NCBI GenBank assembly: GCA_964549765.1
Contig: CAZJWR010000072.1
Location: 1-17,110 of the forward strand
Direction of reading: 5' to 3'
DNA: 17,110 nucleotides
Source of the DNA: CAZJWR01 sp964549765
GTDB lineage: Bacteria > Zixibacteria > MSB-5A5 > GN15 > JAAZOE01
Both the position numbers and the translations under genes were made by a program. This document shows, piece by piece, positions 1-7,721 of the stretch (positions are counted from its first letter, which is position 1; every line of letters begins with the position of its first letter). Below the pieces are notes generated by a model. It saw nothing but the letters and a program-made list of their open reading frames with translations. It ran no database searches and was not told where the DNA came from.

Positions 1-2
1 GC

Positions 3-1139
3 GAAGCGCTTGGCGTAAGCCAAAAGAACCCCGGCTTTAGCCGGGGGTATCTATTGATTCCTGCGGTTATCATTTCGTGCTTTACGCTTTTTGACGTGAT
101 GCTTCAGAAAAACAGGCATGCGTTAGTGGTACCGAAGGCAACGGGTATAACGCTTGCGGGTCTTGTTTTTTGGTTTACCGGCTATCATGTCATCGCCAAT
201 ATTTTTTATTTTAACGAAACACCCAGCCGATGGCTTGTATGGGTCATCCTTCCGGGAGCGGTAATCCTCGCGCTTTCTGCATGGCTGATAGTAAGAAAAC
301 GGCGACCGACGATTCGGCGGCCGATGGTATTGTCGGTCTTGATCGTCGTGCTTCTCCTCTCGGCGACGGCAAACGGATTTCGCATCCGACGCACCCATAT
401 ACTGGAACGAAATTATAATATCGCCGAGGCCAACAGTGATCTAAAGAATATCCTCGGTCCCGATGCGGTTATCGCCGGGCCGTATGCATCGGTGTTGACG
501 ATCAACAACCGCCTGCGGCCGTTTCTGTATTTTTTCGGCGGCGTCGATACAGACAGCACTTTGTTCGACAGATATCCGATTACCCACCTCGCGGTCGACG
601 AATCGAATCTTGCCTTGGCCGAACAATCGTATCCGGCGATTGACAGCGCGACGGTAGTCGCGAAATATTGGATTCGTGACTATGAGGTGCAGATTCTCTA
701 CGTGGCTGACCTGTTTAATAATGAACAGGCCCGCAAATATGAACCGACGCCTTATGAGCGGGCCATGTTCTATATGAAAACCCATAATTACGACAGCGCC
801 ATGGCCGAGGTCACTCGACGTCTGGCAGGTCGCCGCGAAACCAAATCGGTGGGGAAGTTATTGGCGGATATTTATATCGGGAAGCAGCAATACGACAAAC
901 TCCTTGCTCTCATGACACAAATGGCCCGGACGTATCCGACCGATTTTCATATTCTATTGGTGGCGGGGCAGATGTATACGAGTCTCGGCCTGGCAAACAG
1001 TAATCAGATGATGGTTAACGAAGGGAATCGTCTGCTGGATGCGGCCGTGAAGGTGAATCGATATAAGTCCACTTATATCAATCAATGGGCGCTGGCGATA
1101 CGACGGCAGGCGGGGCAGACCGTGCCGTCGACTCCCTGA
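3..1139 (+). CDS. Membrane glycosyltransferase-like protein, C-terminal part (5' end outside window)
   Basis: The reading frame is open without a stop to the left edge. The piece seen is therefore best read as the C-terminal part of a larger polytopic protein; a TTG at 54 is the only start candidate near the edge. Counted from that TTG, there are about four hydrophobic segments in the first 110 residues (roughly 1-16, 28-51, 60-78, 90-107). A soluble region of about 250 residues follows. The soluble part has helical, TPR-like spacing (about 230-350: pairs of helices with Tyr/Leu/Ala repeats). This architecture resembles the C-terminal half of family-39-type (dolichyl-phosphate-mannose mannosyltransferase-like) glycosyltransferases. 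The catalytic N-terminal loops are not in view, so the function is an inference from overall shape. The gene ends 79 bases before the next gene, which has its own promoter candidate. An alternative is an unrelated membrane protein with a TPR tail. Confidence 0.55.
   Translation, partial: EALGVSQKNPGFSRGYLLIPAVIISCFTLFDVMLQKNRHALVVPKATGITLAGLVFWFTGYHVIANIFYFNETPSRWLVWVILPGAVILALSAWLIVRKRRPTIRRPMVLSVLIVVLLLSATANGFRIRRTHILERNYNIAEANSDLKNILGPDAVIAGPYASVLTINNRLRPFLYFFGGVDTDSTLFDRYPITHLAVDESNLALAEQSYPAIDSATVVAKYWIRDYEVQILYVADLFNNEQARKYEPTPYERAMFYMKTHNYDSAMAEVTRRLAGRRETKSVGKLLADIYIGKQQYDKLLALMTQMARTYPTDFHILLVAGQMYTSLGLANSNQMMVNEGNRLLDAAVKVNRYKSTYINQWALAIRRQAGQTVPSTP
29..46. repeat. GC-rich hairpin (7-bp stem) near the left edge
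   Basis: CCCCGGC at 29-35 pairs perfectly with GCCGGGG at 40-46 around the loop TTTA. A second smaller hairpin (TTGGC 10-14, GCCAA 19-23, loop GTAA) lies just upstream. No T-run follows. If the glycosyltransferase-like gene really began at TTG 54, this pair could be the end of an upstream transcript. If the frame is continuous, it is a palindrome inside coding sequence. The sequence cannot decide between these. Confidence 0.35.
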
Positions 1140-1154
1140 TCGAGATTAATCTTA

Positions 1155-1183
1155 TTGACACTCCCGTTCCGCGTCTCTATTTT
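1155..1183 (+). promoter_or_regulatory. Sigma-70-like promoter for the antiporter gene
   Basis: A perfect -35 TTGACA (1155-1160) is followed after 17 bases by a weaker -10 TATTTT (1178-1183). The GTG start of the antiporter lies 35 bases downstream of the -10. It sits in the only intergenic gap before this gene, so independent transcription is plausible. Confidence 0.5.
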
Positions 1184-1218
1184 TTTATAGCATCGATCTA
1201 TCCGATGAGGAACGCCTT

Positions 1219-2394
1219 GTGCCGAACCAAATCTATGAACTTCTCAGCGTCGGGCTGATTATCCTTCTGGGTCTGCTGGGCGGGAAATTTTCCCACAAGA
1301 TCAAAATTCCCCGGGTGACGGGATATATGCTCACCGGCCTCCTATTCGGTCCGTCGATTCTGGGCCTGCTGTCGCGCAGTACCCTGCAGGATATCAGCAT
1401 GATCAATGATATCGCGCTGGGGTTGATTCTGTTCGCCATCGGCGGCGAGATCGAATGGCATCATCTGAAATCGATGGGTAAGAAAGTCATCTACATTGCC
1501 CTCGCCGAAAGCCTCGGCGCGTTTGTTCTGGTCTTTGGCACTACGGCGCTCTTGACACACGATTGGGGCCTGTCGATTCTCCTCGGGTCGATAAGCATCG
1601 CCACCGCGCCGGGTGTAACCCTTCTGGTGATCCGCGAATACAGCGCCCGCGGATCACTCACCGATACGCTTCTGGCTGTCGTCGCCATCAACAACGTGTT
1701 GTGTCTTCTTGTCTTCCGGATTTTCTTTTCATTCTACTCCCTGGCGCGTGGCGAACCGCTGGGCATCGTCCTCATGGCCATGGGCAAGGAATTATTCCTC
1801 TCGGTCGTGATAGGCGGCACGGTTGCGGCGATGATCACCTTCTGGGAGCAAAAGATCGACGACCTTTCGGAGCTGTTACTGGTCATCATCGGCGGCCTGC
1901 TTCTGGCCATCGGCCTGGCGCGAACCCTGGGCATCTCCCACCTGATGATCTGCCTGATAATCGGGGCCGTCACCAACAATCTCTCGGCGATGCACCGTTT
2001 GGTATACGCCGAATTGCGCCAGACGGAAATGCCCTTTTATATCGCCTTCTTCGTGTTATCGGGAGCCGGTCTGCATCTCGGTGCCCTCCAGAATCTTGGT
2101 TTGCTGGGAATCATATATCTGATATCCCGCCCGTTGGGAAAATACATCGGGTCGTACGTGGTGGGGAAGCGGTATGGCGCCGAACCGCAGGTAGTTCATA
2201 ATCTCGGGATGGCCCTTCTGCCGCAGGCGGGCGTCGCCATCGGGCTGACCTTGACCGTCACCGAGTTTCATCCGGATATGGGGCGCGTCATATCCACGAT
2301 CATATTATCGTCGATTATTGTCTATGAAGGCATCGGGCCATTTCTCACCAAATTGGCCGTCAGCCGGGCGGGTGAAATCCATCTTGTCGAATAA
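1219..2394 (+). CDS. Cation:proton antiporter (Na+/H+ exchanger family, CPA2-like) with altered ion site
   Basis: The 391-residue integral inner-membrane protein has about 11-13 hydrophobic segments and matches the Na+/H+ exchanger fold (PF00999). Family signs are a K-I-P-x-V-T-G-Y-x-L-x-G-L-L-x-G-P stretch at residues 29-45, the 'ALGLILFAIGGEIE' helix (66-79), and the unwound-helix segment 'ATAPGVTLLVIREY' (128-141). The next helix reads 'LLAVVAINNVLCLLVF'. Members of this family normally have an acidic pair (DD) or at least one Asp there; here both positions, 158 and 159, are Asn. There is no C-terminal RCK/TrkA-N domain, so it is not a full KefB/C. The start is GTG with GATGAGGA about eight bases upstream. 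Exchange of Na+ or K+ for protons is the family role. With the carboxylates gone, the substrate and even the transport activity are uncertain. Confidence 0.85.
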   Translation: MPNQIYELLSVGLIILLGLLGGKFSHKIKIPRVTGYMLTGLLFGPSILGLLSRSTLQDISMINDIALGLILFAIGGEIEWHHLKSMGKKVIYIALAESLGAFVLVFGTTALLTHDWGLSILLGSISIATAPGVTLLVIREYSARGSLTDTLLAVVAINNVLCLLVFRIFFSFYSLARGEPLGIVLMAMGKELFLSVVIGGTVAAMITFWEQKIDDLSELLLVIIGGLLLAIGLARTLGISHLMICLIIGAVTNNLSAMHRLVYAELRQTEMPFYIAFFVLSGAGLHLGALQNLGLLGIIYLISRPLGKYIGSYVVGKRYGAEPQVVHNLGMALLPQAGVAIGLTLTVTEFHPDMGRVISTIILSSIIVYEGIGPFLTKLAVSRAGEIHLVE

Positions 2395-2489
2395 CCGGAT
2401 ACAAGTCCCTCGTGGAATGTATATAGTAAAAGATCGATGGGAAGATCATGATGACCATTCAGATGCAATAATAGAGGAGAGAAGATAAG

Positions 2490-3239
2490 ATGAGTTTGCA
2501 AGGGAAAGTTGCGTTGGTGACCGGTTCCAGCCGTGGGATCGGCGCTGCGACAGCCAGACTGCTGGCCAAACACGGCGCGGCGGTAGCTGTTAACTATTAC
2601 GAACACAAGCAGGCCGCAGATGCCGTCGTGACGGAAGTCGTGGATCGCGGCGGCAAGGCGATAGCCATTCAGGCCGATGCGCGGAATTCCAAACAGGTCA
2701 TGGCGATGGTCGACCGAGCTGTTTCGGAATTTGGACCCATCGATATACTGGTTCTGAATGCCGGGATGAAAGTCCCTTTCAAAATGTTCATGGAGATGTC
2801 GCACGAGGAATTCGAAGGTAAGGTGATGGGCGAGCTGAATTGCTGTTTTTACCCGGTGAAAGCCATAGCGCCGTCGATGATCGAGCGGAAATGTGGTTGT
2901 ATCATCGGCATTTCCAGCGGCCTGTCCCGGTATGCCTCGGATAAGTTCAGCGCCCATACGACGGCGAAGTCGGGCCTCGACGGTCTCATGAAAGCGCTGG
3001 CGTACGAGCTCGGCCCGTATGGGATCCGCGTCAATACCGTGGCGCCGGGATTGACCATGACCGATGCCACCTCGTGGATGACGCCGGAGCATGTCGCCGC
3101 GCAGGCCTCCCGGACACCGCTGCGCCGGGTCGGGATGCCCGAAGACGTCGCCGGTATGGTTTTGGCGCTGGCGCGGGACGAAACCAGCTTCGTGACCGGA
3201 GCATATATCCCCGTCAGCGGCGGCAATCAGATGATATAA
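2490..3239 (+). CDS. SDR-family NAD(P)-dependent oxidoreductase, FabG-like, with His at the catalytic Tyr position
   Basis: The 249-residue protein has a classical short-chain dehydrogenase layout and usual length. It carries the nucleotide-binding TGSSRGIG (11-18), NAG (90-92), the active-site Asn 117 (ELNCCF), Ser 143 in 'GISSG', Lys 160, and the C-terminal 'GIRVNTVAPG' and 'VTGAYIPVSGG' stretches. At the position 13 residues after the catalytic Ser, where Tyr of YxxxK is expected, there is His 156 (codon CAT at 2955-2957), giving HTTAK. An upstream YASDK (148-152) is out of register with the active-site Ser. The usual reaction is carbonyl/alcohol interconversion, such as beta-ketoacyl-ACP reduction, but the substrate cannot be told. 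The start ATG has GAGGAG about ten bases upstream. It is separated from the antiporter by 95 bases. Confidence 0.9.
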   Translation: MSLQGKVALVTGSSRGIGAATARLLAKHGAAVAVNYYEHKQAADAVVTEVVDRGGKAIAIQADARNSKQVMAMVDRAVSEFGPIDILVLNAGMKVPFKMFMEMSHEEFEGKVMGELNCCFYPVKAIAPSMIERKCGCIIGISSGLSRYASDKFSAHTTAKSGLDGLMKALAYELGPYGIRVNTVAPGLTMTDATSWMTPEHVAAQASRTPLRRVGMPEDVAGMVLALARDETSFVTGAYIPVSGGNQMI

Positions 3240-3263
3240 TATTCCCTTTGGGCGTATATGAAA

Positions 3264-3285
3264 CCGGCAGCCATTCGGCTGCCGG
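3264..3285. terminator. Hairpin between convergent genes, possible bidirectional terminator
   Basis: CCGGCAGCC (3264-3272) pairs perfectly over nine bases with GGCTGCCGG (3277-3285) around loop ATTC. It lies 24 bases after the SDR stop and 21 bases beyond the stop of the convergent minus-strand gene. AAA precedes it, but there is no strong T-run on the plus strand. A few A/T bases flank it on the other side. Position and stem support termination from one or both sides; the weak tract lowers certainty. Confidence 0.55.
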
Positions 3286-3306
3286 TGTGGTTCGCGTCGG
3301 TATGGC

Positions 3307-5610
3307 TCAGACTTGAAAGAGATACTGTAATTTCATAAAGAACTGCCGGGAGCACAAGTGCATACTTCTGGCAACGGTTTTCCCCTCCATATCGCATTCA
3401 TTCATGGACCGGTAATCATAAGTGGTCCCGATATAGAATAGCGTGAAGGGGCTGATACGATAGGTCAAGAGCGGATCGATATCCCAGCGCCTATAGAAAT
3501 CGTCGTATTGCGTGATAAGGCGAACGGACAATTCGCGACTCATTTGCATACTGACTCGCGACCAGGCCGTGTAGCCGTCGAATACCTCAGCGCGGGTATC
3601 AAGCCGTTCACCGCGCATATAACTCAGAGACGTCTCTATCAATAGGCGGTTGATCGGCTTGACATCGACCCAGCCGCCGGTCGACCATTGCCCGACCATC
3701 GTCGGCGGATCCACCCGGCGCCCGATGGCATGCCCGTAATTGATATTGCCGCCGAATCTAATCATATCGCTGAACTGGCTATTCATACAGGCGTGCAGGT
3801 TCCAGGTGTCGCTGAACCACTCGCCTGCGAATTGTTCGCCGCCGCGTGAGTATGCCAGGTGCGCCCCCGTCTGCGACTTGAACTGGACCTCCAGCGATAA
3901 TTCCGCCGATTCCTCACGCCTCGCCCCGGTGAAATACCAATCCCGTTCGACGGTCAGTTGCGGCGCCATATAATCGAACGTGCGCGAGTCGATATGGAAT
4001 TCATAGAATCCGGTGATTCGGCCCAGCCGGACATCATTCTCGGGGGTAAAGCCGCTGCCCAGACGTAAAGTCGGACTTTTCTCGATGTAGGTGAGATCTG
4101 TGTACAGGTTGCTGTTTTCGTACGTGAGACCGGATGCGAAGCCGTGTCCCCAGTATGATTCGCCATCCAGGGCGACGGTATATCGTCCGCCGTCGAAATA
4201 TTCGGTAGTGGAATCTTTTACGGGTGGGACAAACCGCTGTTCGGAGGTCTCGGAGGCGAGCGCCTGCCAGCCCAAGCGAATATTTTTACCCATTCTCAGG
4301 TTGCCGTCGGTCGCAAGCACCGAACCGGAGCCGCCGCCCTCATAGCGGCGGTCGGTCACGAGGAGACCCAGATTGGTTCCGGATCCGAACGCCTGGCAGG
4401 CTCGAAAAATATTGGAAAAACTTTTTCCGCCGATCAAAAAATCGCTGGACTCTCTAAGTACTATGGGAATCGGCGTGAGTTCGTCATATGCATTCAAATA
4501 GGCGATTGTCGTCCGATTCAGACGACCGATGATCTTCGTCGCGACCCGGGGATCGTTGATCGACCGCGTGTAGACGGCGCTGAATGTCGTCGTATACAAA
4601 TCACTACCTTCCTGGAAAAACGGCCGGCGCTCCGCATAGGACAGCGCAGTGGTGGTGTTGACATCTATCTGCGGCGGATCGGCCTCCACTTGGCTGAAGT
4701 CGGGATTATAGGTCGCCTCGACGGTCAGGTCGGATTTGATGGCATATTTCCCGTACAACGAAAATTGTCCGTCGGGATCGTGATTTTGAAAATCGAACGG
4801 ATTCTGCGGCGTTCCGTCGCCGTAGATTTCTCCGGCCTGATAGCCGACAAAGCTCGGCATAATTTCGATACCCCGGCCCGGCTGAACATTTTCGATTCCG
4901 GTGACAACACCCCACTGGCACGGCCAGCACTGTTCGCCACGGTCATATTTGGCCCAGGAATACTGACGGCGGCTGTCACGCGGGTGATTACGCCAAAAGT
5001 CGATTCTCCATGCCTGCCCCGGCGTATCGGGGAAGCGGAGACTGGCGAAGGGTATGGCCATTTCGACCTGATAGCCGGAATCGGTGATCTCACCGGCCGA
5101 CTCAAACACCAGATCAAACCCCTCATCCTCGCCGCCATTCTGCGACCACAATAGGTCGCCCTGAATGCCGTACGCATTGGCCACAATCTCGTAGGCCCAG
5201 ACCGCGTTGTCGTAGGTGTCAATCGCGACCACTATATTGTCGTCCTGATAGATGCGGTCCCGTTCACAATACGAAGCCCGGATGGTGGCGGGGTCGTCAT
5301 AGCAGATCATGGCGACATACAGGTTGCTCTCGTCAAAAGTGATGAGCGCGACGGTCTCGACCGGCGGTTGGGTCTGGTCGCCGGGGTTATGTTCGACGAA
5401 ATTCTGGGCCCGACCGGCTCCGAGCCAGCCGGCATCCCCGAGCCGGCCATCGATCTTGATTTCGCCCTCGGTTTTCTGAACATGCAATTCAGGCCGAAAT
5501 ACGGGCGTCCAATCGTCAGCCGCGCCTACGGCTGTGGGTTGAACTAATAGAAATGCAGCAAATAACAGAAGGGTGAACAGAGACGATCTTCCCGGGTCGG
5601 GTCTTGTCAT
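3307..5610 (-). CDS. DUF5916 outer-membrane beta-barrel protein with N-terminal CBM9-like domain
   Basis: The 767-residue secreted protein has a signal peptide at residues 1-31 (basic start, hydrophobic 11-23, probable cleavage near AVGA-ADD). Residues about 45-235 resemble the carbohydrate-binding family 9-like domain ('IKIDGRLGDAGW', a later 'YQVEMAIPFASLRF'). The remainder matches the DUF5916 type, with its hallmarks 'NPDFSQVEADPPQI' and 'ERRPFFQEGSDLY', followed by alternating polar/hydrophobic beta-strand segments ending in aromatic-rich 'KLQYLFQV'. The outer-membrane barrel placement is inferred from that tail. The family is widespread in Bacteroidota and relatives, often near peptidases or polymer-use genes; no substrate is established. 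The start is ATG with AAGG about eight bases upstream. It is convergent with the SDR gene and divergent from the sugar-nucleotide dehydrogenase. Confidence 0.85.
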   Translation of the reverse strand: MTRPDPGRSSLFTLLLFAAFLLVQPTAVGAADDWTPVFRPELHVQKTEGEIKIDGRLGDAGWLGAGRAQNFVEHNPGDQTQPPVETVALITFDESNLYVAMICYDDPATIRASYCERDRIYQDDNIVVAIDTYDNAVWAYEIVANAYGIQGDLLWSQNGGEDEGFDLVFESAGEITDSGYQVEMAIPFASLRFPDTPGQAWRIDFWRNHPRDSRRQYSWAKYDRGEQCWPCQWGVVTGIENVQPGRGIEIMPSFVGYQAGEIYGDGTPQNPFDFQNHDPDGQFSLYGKYAIKSDLTVEATYNPDFSQVEADPPQIDVNTTTALSYAERRPFFQEGSDLYTTTFSAVYTRSINDPRVATKIIGRLNRTTIAYLNAYDELTPIPIVLRESSDFLIGGKSFSNIFRACQAFGSGTNLGLLVTDRRYEGGGSGSVLATDGNLRMGKNIRLGWQALASETSEQRFVPPVKDSTTEYFDGGRYTVALDGESYWGHGFASGLTYENSNLYTDLTYIEKSPTLRLGSGFTPENDVRLGRITGFYEFHIDSRTFDYMAPQLTVERDWYFTGARREESAELSLEVQFKSQTGAHLAYSRGGEQFAGEWFSDTWNLHACMNSQFSDMIRFGGNINYGHAIGRRVDPPTMVGQWSTGGWVDVKPINRLLIETSLSYMRGERLDTRAEVFDGYTAWSRVSMQMSRELSVRLITQYDDFYRRWDIDPLLTYRISPFTLFYIGTTYDYRSMNECDMEGKTVARSMHLCSRQFFMKLQYLFQV

Positions 5611-5642
5611 TGAAGGATCCTTGTACTGGTTGTTTCGCCTCT

Positions 5643-5648
5643 ATTATA
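5643..5648 (-). promoter_or_regulatory. -10-like TATAAT for the DUF5916 gene
   Basis: On the minus strand a perfect TATAAT occurs 32 bases upstream of the ATG of the DUF5916 gene. No convincing -35 box is visible at the expected distance, so this is a candidate only. The 257-base divergent gap (5611-5867) otherwise shows only an 8-bp palindrome, ACAATTGT, at about 5684. Confidence 0.35.
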
Positions 5649-5795
5649 TGACGGCTTTTTCGCATTTAGGGTTCATCGAAATATACAATTGTTCGGTTTA
5701 AGCCCTGAGATCATGATGATTCCGGGGGAGAGGTCGTGAACGGGCCGCTCCGCTGAAATGTACAAAAAACTAAGGCACTATCGGCCGAATTTTGT

Positions 5796-5801
5796 TATAA
5801 T
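5796..5801 (+). promoter_or_regulatory. -10-like TATAAT for the WlbA-like gene
   Basis: A perfect TATAAT lies 66 bases upstream of the ATG at 5868. The -35 region (about 5773-5778, AGGCAC) is a poor match. A GGAGAG ribosome site lies at about 5857-5862. The position in a divergent gap supports a promoter here. Confidence 0.4.
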
Positions 5802-5867
5802 ATCAGCCTGCAAGCGCTTTGGCTAAGGACGGTTCGGCGTTTGAAAACAGAATGATCGGAGAGATAC

Positions 5868-6821
5868 ATGGCCAAGAATTTTGCCCTGATCGGCGTCGGC
5901 GGGTATGTCGCCCCGCGCCACCTGAAGGCAATCAAGGACACCGGCAACAACCTGGTGGCGGCGGTCGATCCCAAGGATTCCGTGGGGATTATCGATAGCT
6001 ATTTCGACGAAGTGCGGTTTTTCGTCGAATTCGAACGGTTTGACCGGCATATCGAAAAACTTCGCCGGAGCGGGCAGGAGAGAAGGGTCGATTACGTCAG
6101 TATTTGTTCGCCCAACTACCTCCACGACGCCCATTGCCGGTTCGCCCTGCGGGTGGATGCCGACGCCATCTGCGAAAAGCCGCTGGTGCTCAATCCGTGG
6201 AATATCGACGCTTTGGCCGAACTGGAACGGGAAAGCGGCCGGAAAATATATACCGTGCTACAACTTCGCGTACACCCGGCGTTGATCGAACTTCGTAATA
6301 AACTCATGGCGGATAAAAGCGGCCGTAAACATGATGTCTGCCTGACCTATATCACCTCGCGGGGCTTGTGGTATCAGGTCTCGTGGAAAGGCCAGGTGGA
6401 ACGATCCGGCGGCGTGGCCACCAATATCGGAATTCACTTTTTCGACCTGCTAATCTGGCTGTTCGGCTCGGTTCAAAACAGCGAAGTACACGTCTCGGAT
6501 CCGACTCGCGTCGGCGGCTATCTGGAACTGGAACGCGCCCGCGTGACCTGGTTTTTGTCGATCAAGCGCGAGGATTTGCCGGAAGTGGCGCGAAGCAAAA
6601 CCGTCCCGACCTATCGGTCGATTACCATCGATGGGGAAGAGGTCGAATTTTCCGGCGGATTCACCGATCTGCACACGGTCGTCTATCGCGACGTCCTTGA
6701 AGGCGGCGGATTTGGCCTCGATGACGCCCGGCCCTCGATTGAGCTGGCGCACCAGATTCGCAACGCCAAACCATTGGGTGTCCGGGAACGATCTCATTAT
6801 ATTCTCGTTAATGCCCGGTAG
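5868..6821 (+). CDS. wlbA: WlbA/WbpB-type UDP-N-acetylglucosaminuronate 3-dehydrogenase (Gfo/Idh/MocA family)
   Basis: The 317-residue protein has the typical length and the strong signature of the WlbA/WbpB branch of the Gfo/Idh/MocA oxidoreductases. N-terminal Rossmann segment: 'FALIGVGGYVAPRHLKAIKD' (5-24). Then 'VAAVDPKDSVGIIDSYF', 'VEFERFDRHIEKLRR', 'DYVSICSPNYLHDAH' (75-89), and 'CEKPLVLNPWN' with the cofactor-site Lys 104. The substrate-site segment 'GGVATNIGIHFFDLLIWLFG' (181-200) includes His 190. These enzymes use NAD+ to oxidise UDP-GlcNAcA at C3, the second step towards UDP-2,3-diacetamido-2,3-dideoxy-uronic acids in surface polysaccharides. The partner aminotransferase (WlbC/WbpE type) and acetyltransferase (WlbB/WbpD type) are not next to it, so here it is an orphan. 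It has a good ribosome site (GGAGAG). A related substrate is possible. Confidence 0.85.
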   Translation: MAKNFALIGVGGYVAPRHLKAIKDTGNNLVAAVDPKDSVGIIDSYFDEVRFFVEFERFDRHIEKLRRSGQERRVDYVSICSPNYLHDAHCRFALRVDADAICEKPLVLNPWNIDALAELERESGRKIYTVLQLRVHPALIELRNKLMADKSGRKHDVCLTYITSRGLWYQVSWKGQVERSGGVATNIGIHFFDLLIWLFGSVQNSEVHVSDPTRVGGYLELERARVTWFLSIKREDLPEVARSKTVPTYRSITIDGEEVEFSGGFTDLHTVVYRDVLEGGGFGLDDARPSIELAHQIRNAKPLGVRERSHYILVNAR

Positions 6822-6851
6822 AAAACCGCGAATCCGAAAGGTTGTTCGAGA

Positions 6852-7562
6852 TTGAGAAAATTCCAATCCATAGCTGTCTGTCTTTTGACTATCCTCGTTT
6901 TGGCGGCAATAGGCTATGCTCAGGGTAATGGTAAGCGGCTTAACGTACGCATTACCGACGTAGCTGTATCACCGGACGATAGTCTCGTCGCCGTGCCGGT
7001 GTATATATCGTTTCCGCAGGATTCGCTGGCCGGAGTCGCAATATATTTCAGCATCAACCAAAATCGCAACCTGACCTTCGCCTCAGACGACGTCCGGCCC
7101 GACGGGCTGTTGCTGTCGGTGGATACGGCGGGGTCGGTCATGTCGGGGTGGGAGATGGTTCAGGCCGGGACGCCGGACAACAGCATGTACAGCGTCAAAT
7201 TGATCGGGCAGGCCTTCTGGATCAATCAGGGCGATACACCCTCGGCGGCGCCAAGCGATTCAGCCCTTTTGACGACGCTTTATTTTCGTCTCGAAAATCC
7301 CCGGTCGCTTGTGCCGGGGCAGCGGTTCGATATCAAGATTAATCCCGATCAGAGCAGTTTTTCCGATCCGATCGGAAATTCCATCGGCGTTGTCACTACC
7401 CACGAAAGACGATGCGTGCAATACGCCGGAGATTCATGTATTAGCTGGAAGATCGCCAGAGTAGGTAAGCTGGACACGACCTTGATCGGATTTCAAAACG
7501 GCTCGATAACTATCGCCGGGGAGATGCCCGTCGACAGCGTGGGGGGCGCACAGGAAGAATAG
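6852..7562 (+). CDS. Secreted protein with possible cohesin-like beta-sandwich domain
   Basis: The 236-residue protein starts with a clear signal peptide (basic MRKF, hydrophobic 7-20, cleavage probably after GYA). The start is TTG, with GAAAGG about 11 bases upstream; there is no ATG that would keep the signal peptide. After the signal comes a single beta-rich domain of about 150 residues. Features such as 'VAVPVYISFPQDSLAGVAIYF', a middle region rich in Gly/Ser, and 'SALLTTLYFRLEN' followed by a 'PGQRFDIKI' strand resemble the cohesin fold in order and spacing. No motif is diagnostic, so this is a structural guess. Two Cys (CVQYAGDSC) near residue 195 could form a disulfide. It begins 30 bases after the WlbA-like gene and may share its transcript, with no functional link evident. 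Confidence 0.65.
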   Translation: MRKFQSIAVCLLTILVLAAIGYAQGNGKRLNVRITDVAVSPDDSLVAVPVYISFPQDSLAGVAIYFSINQNRNLTFASDDVRPDGLLLSVDTAGSVMSGWEMVQAGTPDNSMYSVKLIGQAFWINQGDTPSAAPSDSALLTTLYFRLENPRSLVPGQRFDIKINPDQSSFSDPIGNSIGVVTTHERRCVQYAGDSCISWKIARVGKLDTTLIGFQNGSITIAGEMPVDSVGGAQEE

Positions 7563-7581
7563 ATCGGGACAGTTAATTCGC

Positions 7582-7609
7582 TTGACTTGTCGGCGATAAG
7601 AAATAATAT
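7582..7609 (+). promoter_or_regulatory. Promoter for tRNA-His and hisS
   Basis: TTGACT (7582-7587), a 16-base spacer, and TAATAT (7604-7609) lie just upstream of the tRNA 5' end at 7621. A transcription start near 7616 would leave a leader of only about five bases. No terminator separates the tRNA from hisS, so both probably come from this promoter. Confidence 0.65.
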
Positions 7610-7620
7610 ATAGAGTTCGT

Positions 7621-7695
7621 GCTGGGGTAGCTCAGATTGGTTAGAGCGCCTGACTGTGGATCAGGAGGCCGGCGGTTCGATTCCGCCCCCCAGTA
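7621..7695 (+). tRNA. tRNA-His (anticodon GTG), without encoded G-1 and C73
   Basis: A full cloverleaf can be folded. Acceptor GCTGGGG (7621-7627) pairs with CCCCAGT (7688-7694), with G1-U72 as a wobble pair. T8-A9 follows. The D stem is GCTC/GAGC, and the anticodon stem CCTGA/TCAGG holds loop CTGTGGA (T33, anticodon GTG, G37). The T stem is GGCGG/CCGCC with loop TTCGATT. Position 73 is A (7695) and the base before position 1 is T (7620). The G-1:C73 pair that marks nearly all bacterial tRNA-His is therefore not encoded. CCA is not encoded either (TTTTTT follows). hisS begins 27 bases downstream. Confidence 0.95.
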
Positions 7696-7721
7696 TTTTT
7701 TATTAGGGCAAACGGTGATTC

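Noticed and set aside
1563..2201. 212-residue plus-strand frame
   Set aside because: Frame-shifted shadow inside the antiporter gene, rich in Arg/His/Gly/Pro, not protein-like.
2422..2427. TATAGT as a promoter for the SDR gene
   Set aside because: No -35 element at the right distance and a poor match; could equally be read through from the antiporter gene.
2933..2945. YASDK as the SDR catalytic YxxxK motif
   Set aside because: It is only five residues after the active-site Ser; the canonical spacing of 13 falls on His 156 with Lys 160 in place.
2322..3092. 256-residue frame on the minus strand
   Set aside because: Antisense to the SDR gene, His/Arg-rich composition and no domain; the plus-strand SDR has full family motifs.
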